Positions 27,354 to 35,610 of a stretch of 64,000 nt of DNA are shown here, piece by piece. How positions within the stretch are numbered: the first letter of the stretch is position 1; every line of letters begins with the position of its first letter. Origin of the DNA: Phycisphaeraceae bacterium. GTDB lineage: Bacteria > Planctomycetota > Phycisphaerae > Phycisphaerales > Zrk34. Below the pieces are notes generated by a model. The model searched no databases. It had not been told where the DNA came from and saw nothing but the letters and a program-made list of their open reading frames with translations. Location of the stretch: assembly GCA_028282805.1 (NCBI GenBank), contig JANQHD010000027.1, positions 124,001-188,000 of the forward strand. Direction: 5' to 3'. The position numbers were made by a program, and so were the translations under genes.

Positions 27354-28253
27354 TCAGGCCTTGCGGCGACGGGTCATCATCAGGCCGCCGAGGCCGATCA
27401 GGGCCAGGCTGGCCGGCTCGGGCGTGACGACGATGTTGTCGATGTACGCGCCACGGTTGCCGCTGCCGCCGAGGAAGATCTCGAAGGAGTTGATGTCGCT
27501 GATGCCGCCGTTGCGCGGGCCGATCACGAAGTCTGCGACGTCGCCGTCGCCGGCTTCGATCACGCCGTCGTTGTCCCAGTCGATCGTGACTTTCGCGCCG
27601 GTGGTGGGGGGCCCGCCGCCGGTGTCGCTGAGCGTCGTGGCGCCGGACACGTCGATCTTCACACCGATCGTGTTGGCGCTACCGGGGTAGCTGTCGACCG
27701 CCGGGTTGAGGAAGCCGGTGTTCGGCCCGCCGACGTTTGTGATGACGACTTCCTGGCCGTTGCTGGTGTTCAACCATGTGAAGCTCTTGGTGTTCACACC
27801 GCTGGTCTTGCCGTTGGCGCGGAAGATCAGCACGTACGCCTTGGTGTTGGTGGCGCTGTCGAGCGAGAAGCGGACCTGCCGGCTGGTGGTCCCTTGCCGC
27901 GCGGCGAGGATGTCAAACTCCATCGACAGCACGTCGCCGCCGCCGGTCAGGGGCACGTTGCTCGTCAGCAGCCCGCGGGCCTTGTTGGTCGCCCCGCCCG
28001 CGATCGCGGTGTCGTAGACGAAGGCGTTGTCGCCCGAGCCGTCGCCGATGATCGCGCCGGGCTCGGCGTTCGACAGCAGCCACGAGCCGGTGGCGGTGCC
28101 GGCGTTGAGGTTCGCCAGCGTGGCGTTGGCGGTGAGCGTACCGCTGACGGCCGTGGAGGCGTTGAAGTCCGCCTCGAACAACGCCGCGTGGGCGCTCGAA
28201 CTGATCGCCGCCATCACCGCCGTGCATAAAATGAGTTTCAACACGTTTGACAT
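27354..28253 (-). CDS. PEP-CTERM sorting domain protein (paralog 1)
   Basis: 299 residues. A signal peptide (ILCTAVMAAISSSAHA) precedes a beta-rich domain rich in Asn, Gly, Thr and Ala. The C-terminus is a standard PEP-CTERM tail: PEPASLALIGLGGL, then a basic RRRKA end, recognised by an exosortase for export to the surface or an extracellular matrix. The ATG at 28253 follows AGGAGGATGAC. It is clearly paralogous to the next gene (shared start of the mature protein, AxFxADFxASTAVSGxxTANAT). The binding target is unknown; no exosortase gene is in the window. Confidence 0.85.
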   Translation of the reverse strand: MSNVLKLILCTAVMAAISSSAHAALFEADFNASTAVSGTLTANATLANLNAGTATGSWLLSNAEPGAIIGDGSGDNAFVYDTAIAGGATNKARGLLTSNVPLTGGGDVLSMEFDILAARQGTTSRQVRFSLDSATNTKAYVLIFRANGKTSGVNTKSFTWLNTSNGQEVVITNVGGPNTGFLNPAVDSYPGSANTIGVKIDVSGATTLSDTGGGPPTTGAKVTIDWDNDGVIEAGDGDVADFVIGPRNGGISDINSFEIFLGGSGNRGAYIDNIVVTPEPASLALIGLGGLMMTRRRKA

Positions 28254-28578
28254 GTCATCCTCCTCAGGTCGCGGCACCATCGCCGCGAGTGGAAAAAACG
28301 GCCCCGTCGGCGTGAACACAAAACACGCTCGACACCATCCCTCGCTATTCCCAAGAAGGCCGGGCGAGCCGCAAACCGACCCAGAGCGGGCCGGTGTGGA
28401 CGCGACATTCCCTACAGATAAATCTCGCCAAAACGCCTAGCTGGACATCTAAAAACACGGATTAGCAAGATTTTTTCCCTGATCTGGGGTTTCCGACCCC
28501 ATGGGCCGGCGCCAATGAAAAACCGCCAAGCGTGGTGCTCGGCGGTTCTTCATTGAGTTGGTGGTTTTTGCTTGAACT
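28254..28578. other. Intergenic region between the PEP-CTERM paralogs
   Basis: Holds the 5' leader of paralog 1 and the terminator of paralog 2 (28521-28547). It also holds a small GGGGT-TTCCG-ACCCC hairpin (28486-28500) and an AT-rich patch near 28440-28480 that may carry the paralog 1 promoter. No coding frame is credible. Confidence 0.5.
28521..28547. terminator. Terminator-like hairpin after PEP-CTERM gene 2
   Basis: Stem AACCGCCAAGC (28521-28531) / GCTCGGCGGTT (28537-28547) with one mismatch. The 37 bases around it are nearly identical to those at 27294-27327, so the terminator appears to have been duplicated together with the gene. Confidence 0.7.
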
Positions 28579-29451
28579 TCAGGCCTTGCGGCGGCGGAGC
28601 ATCGCCAGGCCGCCGAGGCCGATCAGCGCCAGGCTGGCCGGCTCGGGCACTTCCGTGACCACGAGGTTGTCCAGCCAGATGCCGCGGCTGCCGGAGCCGT
28701 TGTAGCCGAGGCGGATCTTGGTGATCTCCGCGATGCCGGCGTTGCGCGGGCTGAACGCGACGTTCTGCACGTCGTTCGGCCCCGTGAAGTTGCCGTCGCC
28801 TTCCCAATCCACGCTCAACCGGCCGCTCTCGTCGTCGAGCACGGTCGAGGCGTTGGTGCCGAGCAGGTCGATCTTCACGTGGATCGGCGTGAAGCCGTTC
28901 TTGTAGCCGTCGACGGCCGGGTTCTTGAAGTCGGAGCCGGTCTGGCCGTCGGGGGCCGTCGCCAGACGCGTCGCGGCGCCCCCGGTCTCCACAAACTCGA
29001 AGTGCTTGCTGTTGTCCAGTTCGAAGCGGAAGTTGTAGGAGATCTGGTTCGTCGCGTTGCGGAACTGGAAGACGACATCACGGCCGCCGCCCTGGCGCGC
29101 GGCGTAGATGTCGAACTCGATCGTGGCGCCGTTGGCGATCTCCAGGTCTTCGGTGAAGTTCGCGGTGCTGATGAACGTGCCGCCAGCGGTGGGGCTGTCG
29201 AACGCGAACGCGTTGTCGCCCGCGCCGTCGCTGATGATCGCGCCGGTCGGCGGGTTGCCGCCCGAGGTGTTGGACCAAGTGCCCACCGAGGTGCCCGCCT
29301 CGAGGTTCGGCACGGTCGCGTTGGCGGTCACCGAGCCCGACACGGCCGTCGAGGCGTCGAAGTCGGCGCTGAAGATGACGCCCGCCGAGACGCTCCCGGC
29401 GAACATCGCCACCGCTGCCAAGCCCATGCACATCTTGAAACTGCTGGTCAT
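28579..29451 (-). CDS. PEP-CTERM sorting domain protein (paralog 2)
   Basis: 290 residues. A signal peptide (GLAAVAMFAGSVSA) precedes a beta-sandwich-like domain, then the tail VPEPASLALIGLGGLAML and RRRKA. The start is set at the ATG at 29451, six bases after GGAGG. The ATG at 29457 touches the ribosome site and is unlikely to be used. It shares its N-terminal motif, overall length and C-terminus with paralog 1, indicating a tandem duplication. Likely an exosortase-sorted surface protein. Confidence 0.85.
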   Translation of the reverse strand: MTSSFKMCMGLAAVAMFAGSVSAGVIFSADFDASTAVSGSVTANATVPNLEAGTSVGTWSNTSGGNPPTGAIISDGAGDNAFAFDSPTAGGTFISTANFTEDLEIANGATIEFDIYAARQGGGRDVVFQFRNATNQISYNFRFELDNSKHFEFVETGGAATRLATAPDGQTGSDFKNPAVDGYKNGFTPIHVKIDLLGTNASTVLDDESGRLSVDWEGDGNFTGPNDVQNVAFSPRNAGIAEITKIRLGYNGSGSRGIWLDNLVVTEVPEPASLALIGLGGLAMLRRRKA

Positions 29452-29724
29452 GTTCATCCTCCAAAAGTCGCGGCACGCCCTCCGCGGTACGCGCACTCAC
29501 CAAACAAACACGGCGTGCAGCTTCTCTCGCACACCGACGTCATCCCTCAATGTTCCCGATTCCCGGTCGGCCCCCGCCATGCACGAACGCACAGCGGCTT
29601 TTCGGGCCAACCCGTGTTTTCAGTAAACCACGTAAGAAAACATACGCAAATCGAAAAACGGAATATGCGCATATTGCAACCGATTTGCGCAATGCGGTGG
29701 GTCTTGAATCGCCGCAGTTTGGCG

Positions 29725-30729
29725 TCAGCCCACCGCGGCACGCCCGTAATACGCCCACCAGGCCGCGACCTCGCGCAGCATGTAGTGCGGCAGGCGGACC
29801 AGCGTCCGCCGCTGCTCGGCGGGCACGGTGTACACCGTCAGCCCCGCCCGCTCGTAGGCCAGCTTGATGCGCGGCAGGTGATAAAAATGGCTGACCGCCA
29901 GCGCGTGGCGGACGTTGTGTTGCTTGAACAGGCCCACCGATTGCTCGACGGTGGCGGCGGTGTTCAAGCCCATCGGGTCGAGCACGATCGCCTCGGCCGG
30001 CACGCCGTGGGCGACGGCGTAGCGCATCATCGCGGTCGGCTCGTCGATGTCGCCGTCGCCCGGCCCGCCGGAAAAGATCAGCAGCGGCGCGTAACCCTGG
30101 TGGTACAGGTCGACGGCCGTGGCCACCCGGTCGCCCAGCGCGGTGCTGAGCCGGCCGTCGGCGTAGGCGCGGGCGCCGAACACGACGATCGCATCCGCGG
30201 GCCGGCGGTAGTCGGTCTGACCGAACAGCGCCATCTGTGCCAGGGGGAAGCCCATCGCGCACACGCCGAGCGTCACGGCGAACGCGCCGCACTGCTTCCA
30301 GCCCCAGCGCCCGGTCTGTGCGCCGCGCCCGATCGCGTAGGCCAACCACCCCAAGGCCGCGGCGACCAGCAGCGACAACGGCAGCGGCGCGCCCGAACGG
30401 ATGTACCCCCGGTTCAGCAACCGCAGCACGTCGACCGCGTTGACCATCGCCACCAGCGCCAGGCCCAGCACCAGCGTGCACGTGGCGCGTCTGCGCCACC
30501 GGCTCGCTTTCGGCCGCGCCGCCCACCAGCCCAGCGCCAACAGCGCCGCCAGCAGGTAACCCACCGCCACCAATCGCGGCAGGCCGGCGAAGCTGATCCA
30601 CCAGTTGTTGAGGTCGAAACCCACCCCCGGCCGCGCCCCCAACAGGTTGAAGGCGATAAACACCCCCAGCGCCCCGGCCAGCGCGCGGGCGGCGGTGCGG
30701 GTGGCGGGCTGGTTTTTCGCTTGCGTCAC
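29725..30729 (-). CDS. YdcF/SanA-like DUF218 membrane protein
   Basis: 334 residues from a GTG start. Five or six hydrophobic segments occupy residues 1-175. The DUF218 domain then begins at RRPADAIVVFGARAYADGRLS, with LIFSGGPGDGDIDEP and ALAVSHFYHLPRIKLAYERAG. Family members (ElyC, SanA, YdcF) affect envelope barrier functions; the activity is uncertain. It follows the ferritin gene by 17 bases on the same strand, so the two may be cotranscribed. Confidence 0.8.
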   Translation of the reverse strand: MTQAKNQPATRTAARALAGALGVFIAFNLLGARPGVGFDLNNWWISFAGLPRLVAVGYLLAALLALGWWAARPKASRWRRRATCTLVLGLALVAMVNAVDVLRLLNRGYIRSGAPLPLSLLVAAALGWLAYAIGRGAQTGRWGWKQCGAFAVTLGVCAMGFPLAQMALFGQTDYRRPADAIVVFGARAYADGRLSTALGDRVATAVDLYHQGYAPLLIFSGGPGDGDIDEPTAMMRYAVAHGVPAEAIVLDPMGLNTAATVEQSVGLFKQHNVRHALAVSHFYHLPRIKLAYERAGLTVYTVPAEQRRTLVRLPHYMLREVAAWWAYYGRAAVG

Positions 30730-30746
30730 CTGTGTGACATCGGCGG

Positions 30747-31253
30747 TTACGCGCCCTCGCCTTCAGGTTTGCGCGCGCCGAACTTCTCGTTGAGCATAAG
30801 GATCGCGCTCGAGTCGTTGCCGGCCAGCTCGACCATCGCCAGCGACTCGCCCATGATCTTCTCTTCTTCGACCTGCTCGTCGAGGAACCATTGCAGGTGG
30901 CTGAGCGTGGCGAAGTCGTCTTCGTCCTTGGCCTGCTTGTACAGCTCGTTGATCGCGGCGGTGTTGGCCTTTTCCATGGCCAGGGCCGCCTCGAACGCGC
31001 CCTTGATGTCGCCGTAGTCGCCGCGCGGCTGTTCCACCGCCCCCAGCGCTACCGACCCGTCGCGGTCCAGCAGGTAGTTGTACAAACGCATCGCGTGCTC
31101 GAGCTCTTCCGAACGCTGGATCATGAACCACGCGGCAAAACCGGGCAGGTTCTGCTGCTCGAACCAGGCGCTGATCGCCAGGTAGTTGTACGCCGCGGCG
31201 ATCTCGTGGTTGATCTGGCGGTTGATCGCGGCTTCGATGGATGGGCTGATCAT
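30747..31253 (-). CDS. Ferritin (non-haem, FtnA type)
   Basis: 168 residues, the usual length. A four-helix bundle with the ferroxidase ligands visible: Glu in RQINHEIAAAYNYL, the EELEHA pair, Glu in LAMEKAN, and Gln in the QWFLDEQVEEE helix. It forms 24-subunit iron-storage shells and oxidises Fe(II). No haem-binding Met typical of bacterioferritin is evident. The ATG at 31253 matches family N-termini. Iron storage fits the nearby multihaem cytochrome gene. Confidence 0.92.
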   Translation of the reverse strand: MISPSIEAAINRQINHEIAAAYNYLAISAWFEQQNLPGFAAWFMIQRSEELEHAMRLYNYLLDRDGSVALGAVEQPRGDYGDIKGAFEAALAMEKANTAAINELYKQAKDEDDFATLSHLQWFLDEQVEEEKIMGESLAMVELAGNDSSAILMLNEKFGARKPEGEGA

Positions 31254-31309
31254 GTGGGTTTTCCTTGAAAACGAGTGACTTCGACCACGGCATTGTATCG
31301 CGCCGACGC

Positions 31310-31391
31310 GAAGGGCAAAGGGCAAAGGGCAAAACTCAAAACGGCCGATCCGAATTTTGGATTTTGCCCTTTGCCATTTGAGTTTCCTTTC
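31310..31391. repeat. Long hairpin of GGCAAAG repeats (copy 1)
   Basis: The left arm has three GGGCAAA units then CTCAAAACGG. The right arm CCGAATTTTGGATTTTGCCC... is its near complement, ending about 31391. It lies in the divergent gap between ferritin and the EamA gene. A sister element with the same unit is at 32333-32416, on the other side of the EamA gene. Confidence 0.75.
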
Positions 31392-31425
31392 TATCCTATG
31401 ACTCCACCCGCGCGAGGAACCCCGC

Positions 31426-32322
31426 TTGGCCCACGCCGCCTTCATCTTCATCTGCCTGGTCTGGGGCTCGAGCTTCATCCTCATGAAGAAGGCCGCGGAC
31501 GTGTTCGGCCCGCTCAGCATCGGCGCCGGCCGCGTCGTCGGCGGGGCGTTGTTGCTGTGGGGGGTCTGGGCGTTGGTAGGGCGGGGCAAGCGCCGGTTGC
31601 CCCTCGGTTGGCGCGACGCGCCCGCGCTGATGGTGGTGGCCGGCTGCGGTTACGTCCTGCCGTTCACCCTCCAGCCGTACCTGATCGGCAAGCACGGCGA
31701 GTCGGGGTTCTTCGGCATGATGGTCGCGCTGGTGCCGTTGATGACCATCGTGCTCAGCTTGCCGCTGCTGCGTGTCAAGCCGCGCCCCCGGCAGGTGGTC
31801 GGCGTGGTGCTCGGCTTGGCGTGCCTGGTGATGATGCTGGGCGTGGGCCACGCGCGCCACATGCCGATCGGCGACCTGCTGCTCGCCGCCGCCGTGCCGC
31901 TCGGCTACGCCACGGTCAACGTCTACGTCAAACGCCGCTTCGCCGACACGCCGCCCATCGCGCTGGCCGCGGCGGCCCTGTCGCTCGCGGCGCTGCTGCT
32001 GTCGCCCGCCGCGGGTCTGCGCGAATCGATCGGCCAAGGCCCCACGCCGCTGCCGCTGGCCGTTGGGTTCATCGCGATCCTCGGCCTGGTCGGCACGGGC
32101 CTGACCATGTGGATGTTCTACCACCTGATCCGCGCCCGTGGCCCGCTGTTCGCCGGCATGGTCACCTACCTCATCCCCGCCGGCGCCTTGGCTTGGGGCT
32201 GGGCCGACGGCGAAACCATCTCACCCGGCCAACTGCTCGCGCTGGCCGGCGTGCTGGTCGGTGTCGCCCTCGTGCAAACCACGCCAACGCCCGAGGTGGC
32301 GCCCGAAGTCGTCGAAGGGTAG
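31426..32322 (+). CDS. EamA/DMT family transporter
   Basis: 298 residues, about ten membrane spans in two homologous EamA halves. The first begins FIFICLVWGSSFILMKKAAD, the typical DMT signature, with the second near residues 150-280. It probably exports a metabolite or amino acid; the substrate is unknown. The start is TTG, supported by GAGGAAC 8 bases upstream and by the lack of an in-frame ATG. It is bounded on both sides by hairpins of the same GGCAAAG repeat. Confidence 0.85.
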   Translation: MAHAAFIFICLVWGSSFILMKKAADVFGPLSIGAGRVVGGALLLWGVWALVGRGKRRLPLGWRDAPALMVVAGCGYVLPFTLQPYLIGKHGESGFFGMMVALVPLMTIVLSLPLLRVKPRPRQVVGVVLGLACLVMMLGVGHARHMPIGDLLLAAAVPLGYATVNVYVKRRFADTPPIALAAAALSLAALLLSPAAGLRESIGQGPTPLPLAVGFIAILGLVGTGLTMWMFYHLIRARGPLFAGMVTYLIPAGALAWGWADGETISPGQLLALAGVLVGVALVQTTPTPEVAPEVVEG

Positions 32323-32332
32323 GCGGAGAACG

Positions 32333-32416
32333 AATGGCAAAGGGCAAAGGGCAAAACCCAAAAAACCCGGAGGGCGCGCCTTCGGTTTTGAGTTTTGCCC
32401 TTTGCCCTTTGGATTT
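32333..32416. repeat. Long hairpin of GGCAAAG repeats (copy 2)
   Basis: The left arm GGCAAAGGGCAAAGGGCAAA continues into ACCCAAAA. The right arm GTTTTGAGTTTTGCCC continues through CTTTGCCCTTTGG. They pair almost perfectly around a GC-rich loop. It sits between the EamA gene and the convergent membrane-protein gene. Confidence 0.75.
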
Positions 32417-32421
32417 CCCGC

Positions 32422-33228
32422 TCAAGCCCCCGCTTGATCGGGCACGCATTTCCTCATGCACAGCACGCCGATCGAGCCGAGCACCGCGAGGTTCGCAAAC
32501 AGCAGCGGCGCGAACAGCGGGGCGCTGTACGTGATCCGGTACAGCAGGTCCTGGCTGTGGTTTTCCATCTTGATCACCGCGACCAGATGCAGCACGAAGC
32601 CGAGCAGGCCCACCAGCGCCTGGCCGATCATCACCCCGAACGTGATCACGTAGAACCGGCGCGGCACGGCCGGCGACAGCGACACGACCAGAAAGCCCAC
32701 CGCGATCGCCGCGGCGAACACCGAGATCCATTCGCGCCAGTCGAAGAACCCGTTTTGGGCGTGATCGGCGAGGGAGAGGAAAAAGTTGCCGATGAATCCA
32801 CCGAGCGCCAAGAGGGTGACCCACTGGGCCCATTCGGTTATTGCTGACCGGACCGTGCGGTTCATGATGAGCAGGAGGCCGATGCCGGTATAGGCGAGGG
32901 GGGCAACGGATGGGGGCGAATAAATGAGGCGTTTGAGCGAGGGGGTTTGGAAGAATCCTTCGAGGTGGTAGATGAGTCCGGCGACGCCGACGACGATGGA
33001 AGTGAATCCGACGATGATGGCGAGGGTGCGGGAGCGAACGGCCCAGGCGAAGAGGAGCAAAAGGGGGGCGGCGATGGAGAAGACGATCGGGACGTAGGTG
33101 GCCCAGTGGTCGTAGCCCACGATGCGGTGCGCGAGCGCCACGTCCAACGCCAGGAACGCCAGGTTCCCCCACACGAACAGATCGACCCACGCCGACGGAT
33201 CAGTGAGCCGCTGCCGAAGCGTGGTCAT
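32422..33228 (-). CDS. Polytopic membrane protein, partner of the octahaem cytochrome
   Basis: 268 residues with about eight hydrophobic spans. I do not recognise the family. His residues in or near spans (VALAHRIVGYDHW, GLIYHLEGF, LADHAQNGF, GFVLHLVAV) could ligate haem b or act at a quinone site, but this is only a possibility. The start overlaps the end of the octahaem cytochrome gene by 29 bases, so the two are surely one operon. It probably anchors or wires the cytochrome to the membrane quinone pool (inference). Confidence 0.6.
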   Translation of the reverse strand: MTTLRQRLTDPSAWVDLFVWGNLAFLALDVALAHRIVGYDHWATYVPIVFSIAAPLLLLFAWAVRSRTLAIIVGFTSIVVGVAGLIYHLEGFFQTPSLKRLIYSPPSVAPLAYTGIGLLLIMNRTVRSAITEWAQWVTLLALGGFIGNFFLSLADHAQNGFFDWREWISVFAAAIAVGFLVVSLSPAVPRRFYVITFGVMIGQALVGLLGFVLHLVAVIKMENHSQDLLYRITYSAPLFAPLLFANLAVLGSIGVLCMRKCVPDQAGA

Positions 33229-34471
33229 CGCGCTTTCCTTTCGCCGCCCGCTCGCGGATCTCGTCGGCCATCTCCTGCATCTCGACGGTCTTCAGCAGCA
33301 GCTCGTAGTTGCCGTGCCACTGCACGAAGTCGGCGCCGCCCATGAACGCGCCGTGCTTCGCGGTGCGCCCGAAGTAGTGCCAGATATCGAAGTACAGGAA
33401 CTCGATCGGCTCGTCGAACGGCTGGGGCGTGAGCAGGCCCTCGGCTCTCAGGTCGTCGATGATCTTCTTCGCCGCGACGATCTTCTCGTTCGTTTCGACC
33501 ACCACCTCTTCGGCTTCCTTGTAGAACCGCTCGACGTGCGGCGTGGTGTGGCACTTGAGGCAGGTCTCCTTCATCGCGTTCTGCCCCGACTGGAACGTCG
33601 GCCTTTGCTTCGACACCGGCGCGAACAACCACCAGCTCAACCGCTCGGTCGTGTCGTGGGTGACCTTCTGGCCGTCGAGCCCGCTGAGGTGGCAGGTGGC
33701 GCAGGTCGGCACGGGCATGTCGCGCGTGGTCAGCGCCTTGGGGTCGGCCGACAGGTTGAACGAGCCGTGCTGGGCGTGGAAGAGCACGCCGTGCTTCGAC
33801 TCGTTATAAATCTCCAGCTGCGCGTGGTCGGGGCCCATGTGGCACTGGCCGCAAGTGGCGGGGGTGCGGGCGAGCTCGATCGACGCCGAGTGGCGCGCGT
33901 GGCAGGCGGTGCACTTGCCGATCGAGCCGTCGGCGTTGGGCCGGCCGATCTCGTGGCACTTGGCGCAGCCCATGTTGGTCGCGGCGGGGCCCTCGAGCAT
34001 GGCCAGCGCGTTGGGGTCTCGGTCGACGGCGCCCTTGTGGTACTTCTCGGCGAAGGCGATCTGCTCGGCCGTGAAGTCGTCGCGGCCGACCACCGCCGCC
34101 CAGGCCGGCGACGCGTGGCGCGAGCGCAGGTACTGCTCGTACTCGGTCTTGTGGCACTGCGCGCAGTTCGCCGCGGTCAGCCCGTCCTTGGCGATCACGA
34201 AGCCCATGTGGTCGAGCGCTTCCTGGTTGCCGACCGGCTTGTGGCAGTCGAGGCAGTTGATGCCGGCCACCGCGTGCTTGCTGCGCTCGAACTGGTGGAC
34301 CACCGCGCCGGTCTCGTTGCGGTGGCACTCGGCGCACTTGCCCGTGGCCTTGACGAAGCTCGCCGACGGCTGGGCCGTGTCGGACGGCGGGCGGTACTTG
34401 TTGATCATGAGTGCGGCCACGATGAACGCCGTGGCGATCACCACCGCGACGAAGACGGCTTTGAATGACAT
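33200..34471 (-). CDS. Octahaem cytochrome c, hydroxylamine oxidoreductase-like
   Basis: 423 residues. An N-terminal signal/anchor (FVAVVIATAFIVAALM) is followed by eight CXXCH motifs: CAECH, CLDCH, CAQCH, CAKCH, CTACH, CGQCH, CATCH and CLKCH. The segments CTACHARHSASIELA, CGQCHMGPDHAQLEIYNESK and the C-terminal HGAFMGGADFVQWHGNYEL identify the HAO family. Members oxidise hydroxylamine or hydrazine, or reduce nitrite. Where I recall crosslinking enzymes carry Tyr in the last motif, this one has Phe, which favours a reductive, uncrosslinked type (inference; needs alignment). It is divergent from an ECF sigma gene and has AGGAGG 9 bases before its ATG. Confidence 0.85.
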   Translation of the reverse strand: MSFKAVFVAVVIATAFIVAALMINKYRPPSDTAQPSASFVKATGKCAECHRNETGAVVHQFERSKHAVAGINCLDCHKPVGNQEALDHMGFVIAKDGLTAANCAQCHKTEYEQYLRSRHASPAWAAVVGRDDFTAEQIAFAEKYHKGAVDRDPNALAMLEGPAATNMGCAKCHEIGRPNADGSIGKCTACHARHSASIELARTPATCGQCHMGPDHAQLEIYNESKHGVLFHAQHGSFNLSADPKALTTRDMPVPTCATCHLSGLDGQKVTHDTTERLSWWLFAPVSKQRPTFQSGQNAMKETCLKCHTTPHVERFYKEAEEVVVETNEKIVAAKKIIDDLRAEGLLTPQPFDEPIEFLYFDIWHYFGRTAKHGAFMGGADFVQWHGNYELLLKTVEMQEMADEIRERAAKGKRDDHASAAAH

Positions 34472-34644
34472 GCGGGCGGCCTCCTGAAGCGAAATTGGGC
34501 AAGAAGTGTGGGGCGCCGTTTCGCGTCAGATCGTAGTATGCCGCATAACCGCGCCGCGATGCAAGAACGTTTTCTGCATAATCGACTAAACCCCAAACCC
34601 ACCAGGTGCACTCACTGGTGAACGACGCACGACGAGGCCAACCG

Positions 34645-35226
34645 ATGGAGCTTGCGATCGGTGGAAAACCAGGGCTCTGGCGCCCGACCGATCGCGCACC
34701 CAACGAGCCGGTCGGTTCGAGCGTGGTCGATCGCGCCAAGCGCGGCGACGGTCGGGCCCGCGCCGAGTTGCTGGGCCGGTTGGCCGACGTGTGGTATCGC
34801 TACTGCCTGTCGATGTTGCGCGACGCCGACGCGGCGCGCGACGCGGCGCAGGAGTCCGCCTTGCGTTTTCTCGCTCGTTTAGAGGCCTTTCGGGGCGATT
34901 CGAGCGTGGAGACCTTCGCCATCGGCATCGCCGTCAACGTCTGCCGCGAGCAACGCCGTCAAAGAACTTTCGAAGCCTGCGAGCAACCCGATGCCCACCA
35001 CGCCGACACACCGCGACCCGACCAACACGCCCAGCGGCGCGAGGCGCGCGACCGTATTTGCGAACTGGTCGCAACATTGCCCCAACGCCAGCGCGAGGCC
35101 GTGGTGTTGCGCTATTTCGAGCAACTGCCGCTCGCGGAGGTCGCCGAGGCCATGGGCTGCGCGCTGGGCACCGTCAAGGCCACGCTCGCCCAGGCCCTGC
35201 GTGCGCTGCGCAACCGGTGGGAGTGA
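34645..35226 (+). CDS. ECF-type RNA polymerase sigma factor
   Basis: About 193 residues. Region 2 is seen in RYCLSMLRDADAARDAAQES and the following RLEAFRGDSSVETFAIGIAVN. Region 4 is LPQRQREAVVLRYFEQLPLA and its helix-turn-helix. The ATG at 34645 has GAGG 8 bases upstream; a GTG at 34606 is an alternative. It heads a three-gene unit with a one-span protein and a small exported protein, as for sigma/anti-sigma/sensor sets. It is divergent from the octahaem cytochrome gene, which may be among its targets (inference). Confidence 0.87.
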   Translation: MELAIGGKPGLWRPTDRAPNEPVGSSVVDRAKRGDGRARAELLGRLADVWYRYCLSMLRDADAARDAAQESALRFLARLEAFRGDSSVETFAIGIAVNVCREQRRQRTFEACEQPDAHHADTPRPDQHAQRREARDRICELVATLPQRQREAVVLRYFEQLPLAEVAEAMGCALGTVKATLAQALRALRNRWE

Positions 35227-35232
35227 AACGTC

Positions 35233-35610
35233 ATGACCCGCTTCAAACAAGCCCTCGAGCGCTCGGCCGAAACCTACCGCGATGCGCGGTACCCCGGCGA
35301 CCTGTCGGCGTTGGTCGAACCGCCGGCGCCGCGCCGCTGGCATTGGCCCGCCGCCATCGCCGCGTCGGTGCTGATCGTCGGCCTGCTCACCACGCTGCAG
35401 ACCGGTGCACCGGCGCCGGGCGATCAACCGCTCGCCGCCAAGCCCGGCCCGCCGCCCGCGCCGACGATCGCCGCCGTCACGCACAAGCCCGCGTCGCTCA
35501 AGCCCGACTTATCGCTCAAGGACGCGCCCCGCATCAAACGTCTGACCCCGACCCGGTTGGCCTGGTCGGCCTTCCCCTCACGCAAAGCACACAAGGAGAA
35601 AACATCATGA
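35233..35610 (+). CDS. Single-span protein, candidate anti-sigma factor
   Basis: 125 residues. About 38 cytoplasmic residues (MTRFKQALERSAETYRDARY...) precede one membrane span (WPAAIAASVLIVGLLTTL) and a Pro/Ala/Lys-rich periplasmic tail. It lacks a recognised zinc-type (HXXXCXXC) anti-sigma motif. Position 6 bases after the sigma gene and topology are the only support for an anti-sigma role. It overlaps the next gene by ATGA. Confidence 0.6.
   Translation: MTRFKQALERSAETYRDARYPGDLSALVEPPAPRRWHWPAAIAASVLIVGLLTTLQTGAPAPGDQPLAAKPGPPPAPTIAAVTHKPASLKPDLSLKDAPRIKRLTPTRLAWSAFPSRKAHKEKTS

Noticed and set aside
31310-32416. CRISPR array
   Set aside because: The repeats are degenerate, 6-9 bases long, have no unique spacers of constant length and form inverted arms.
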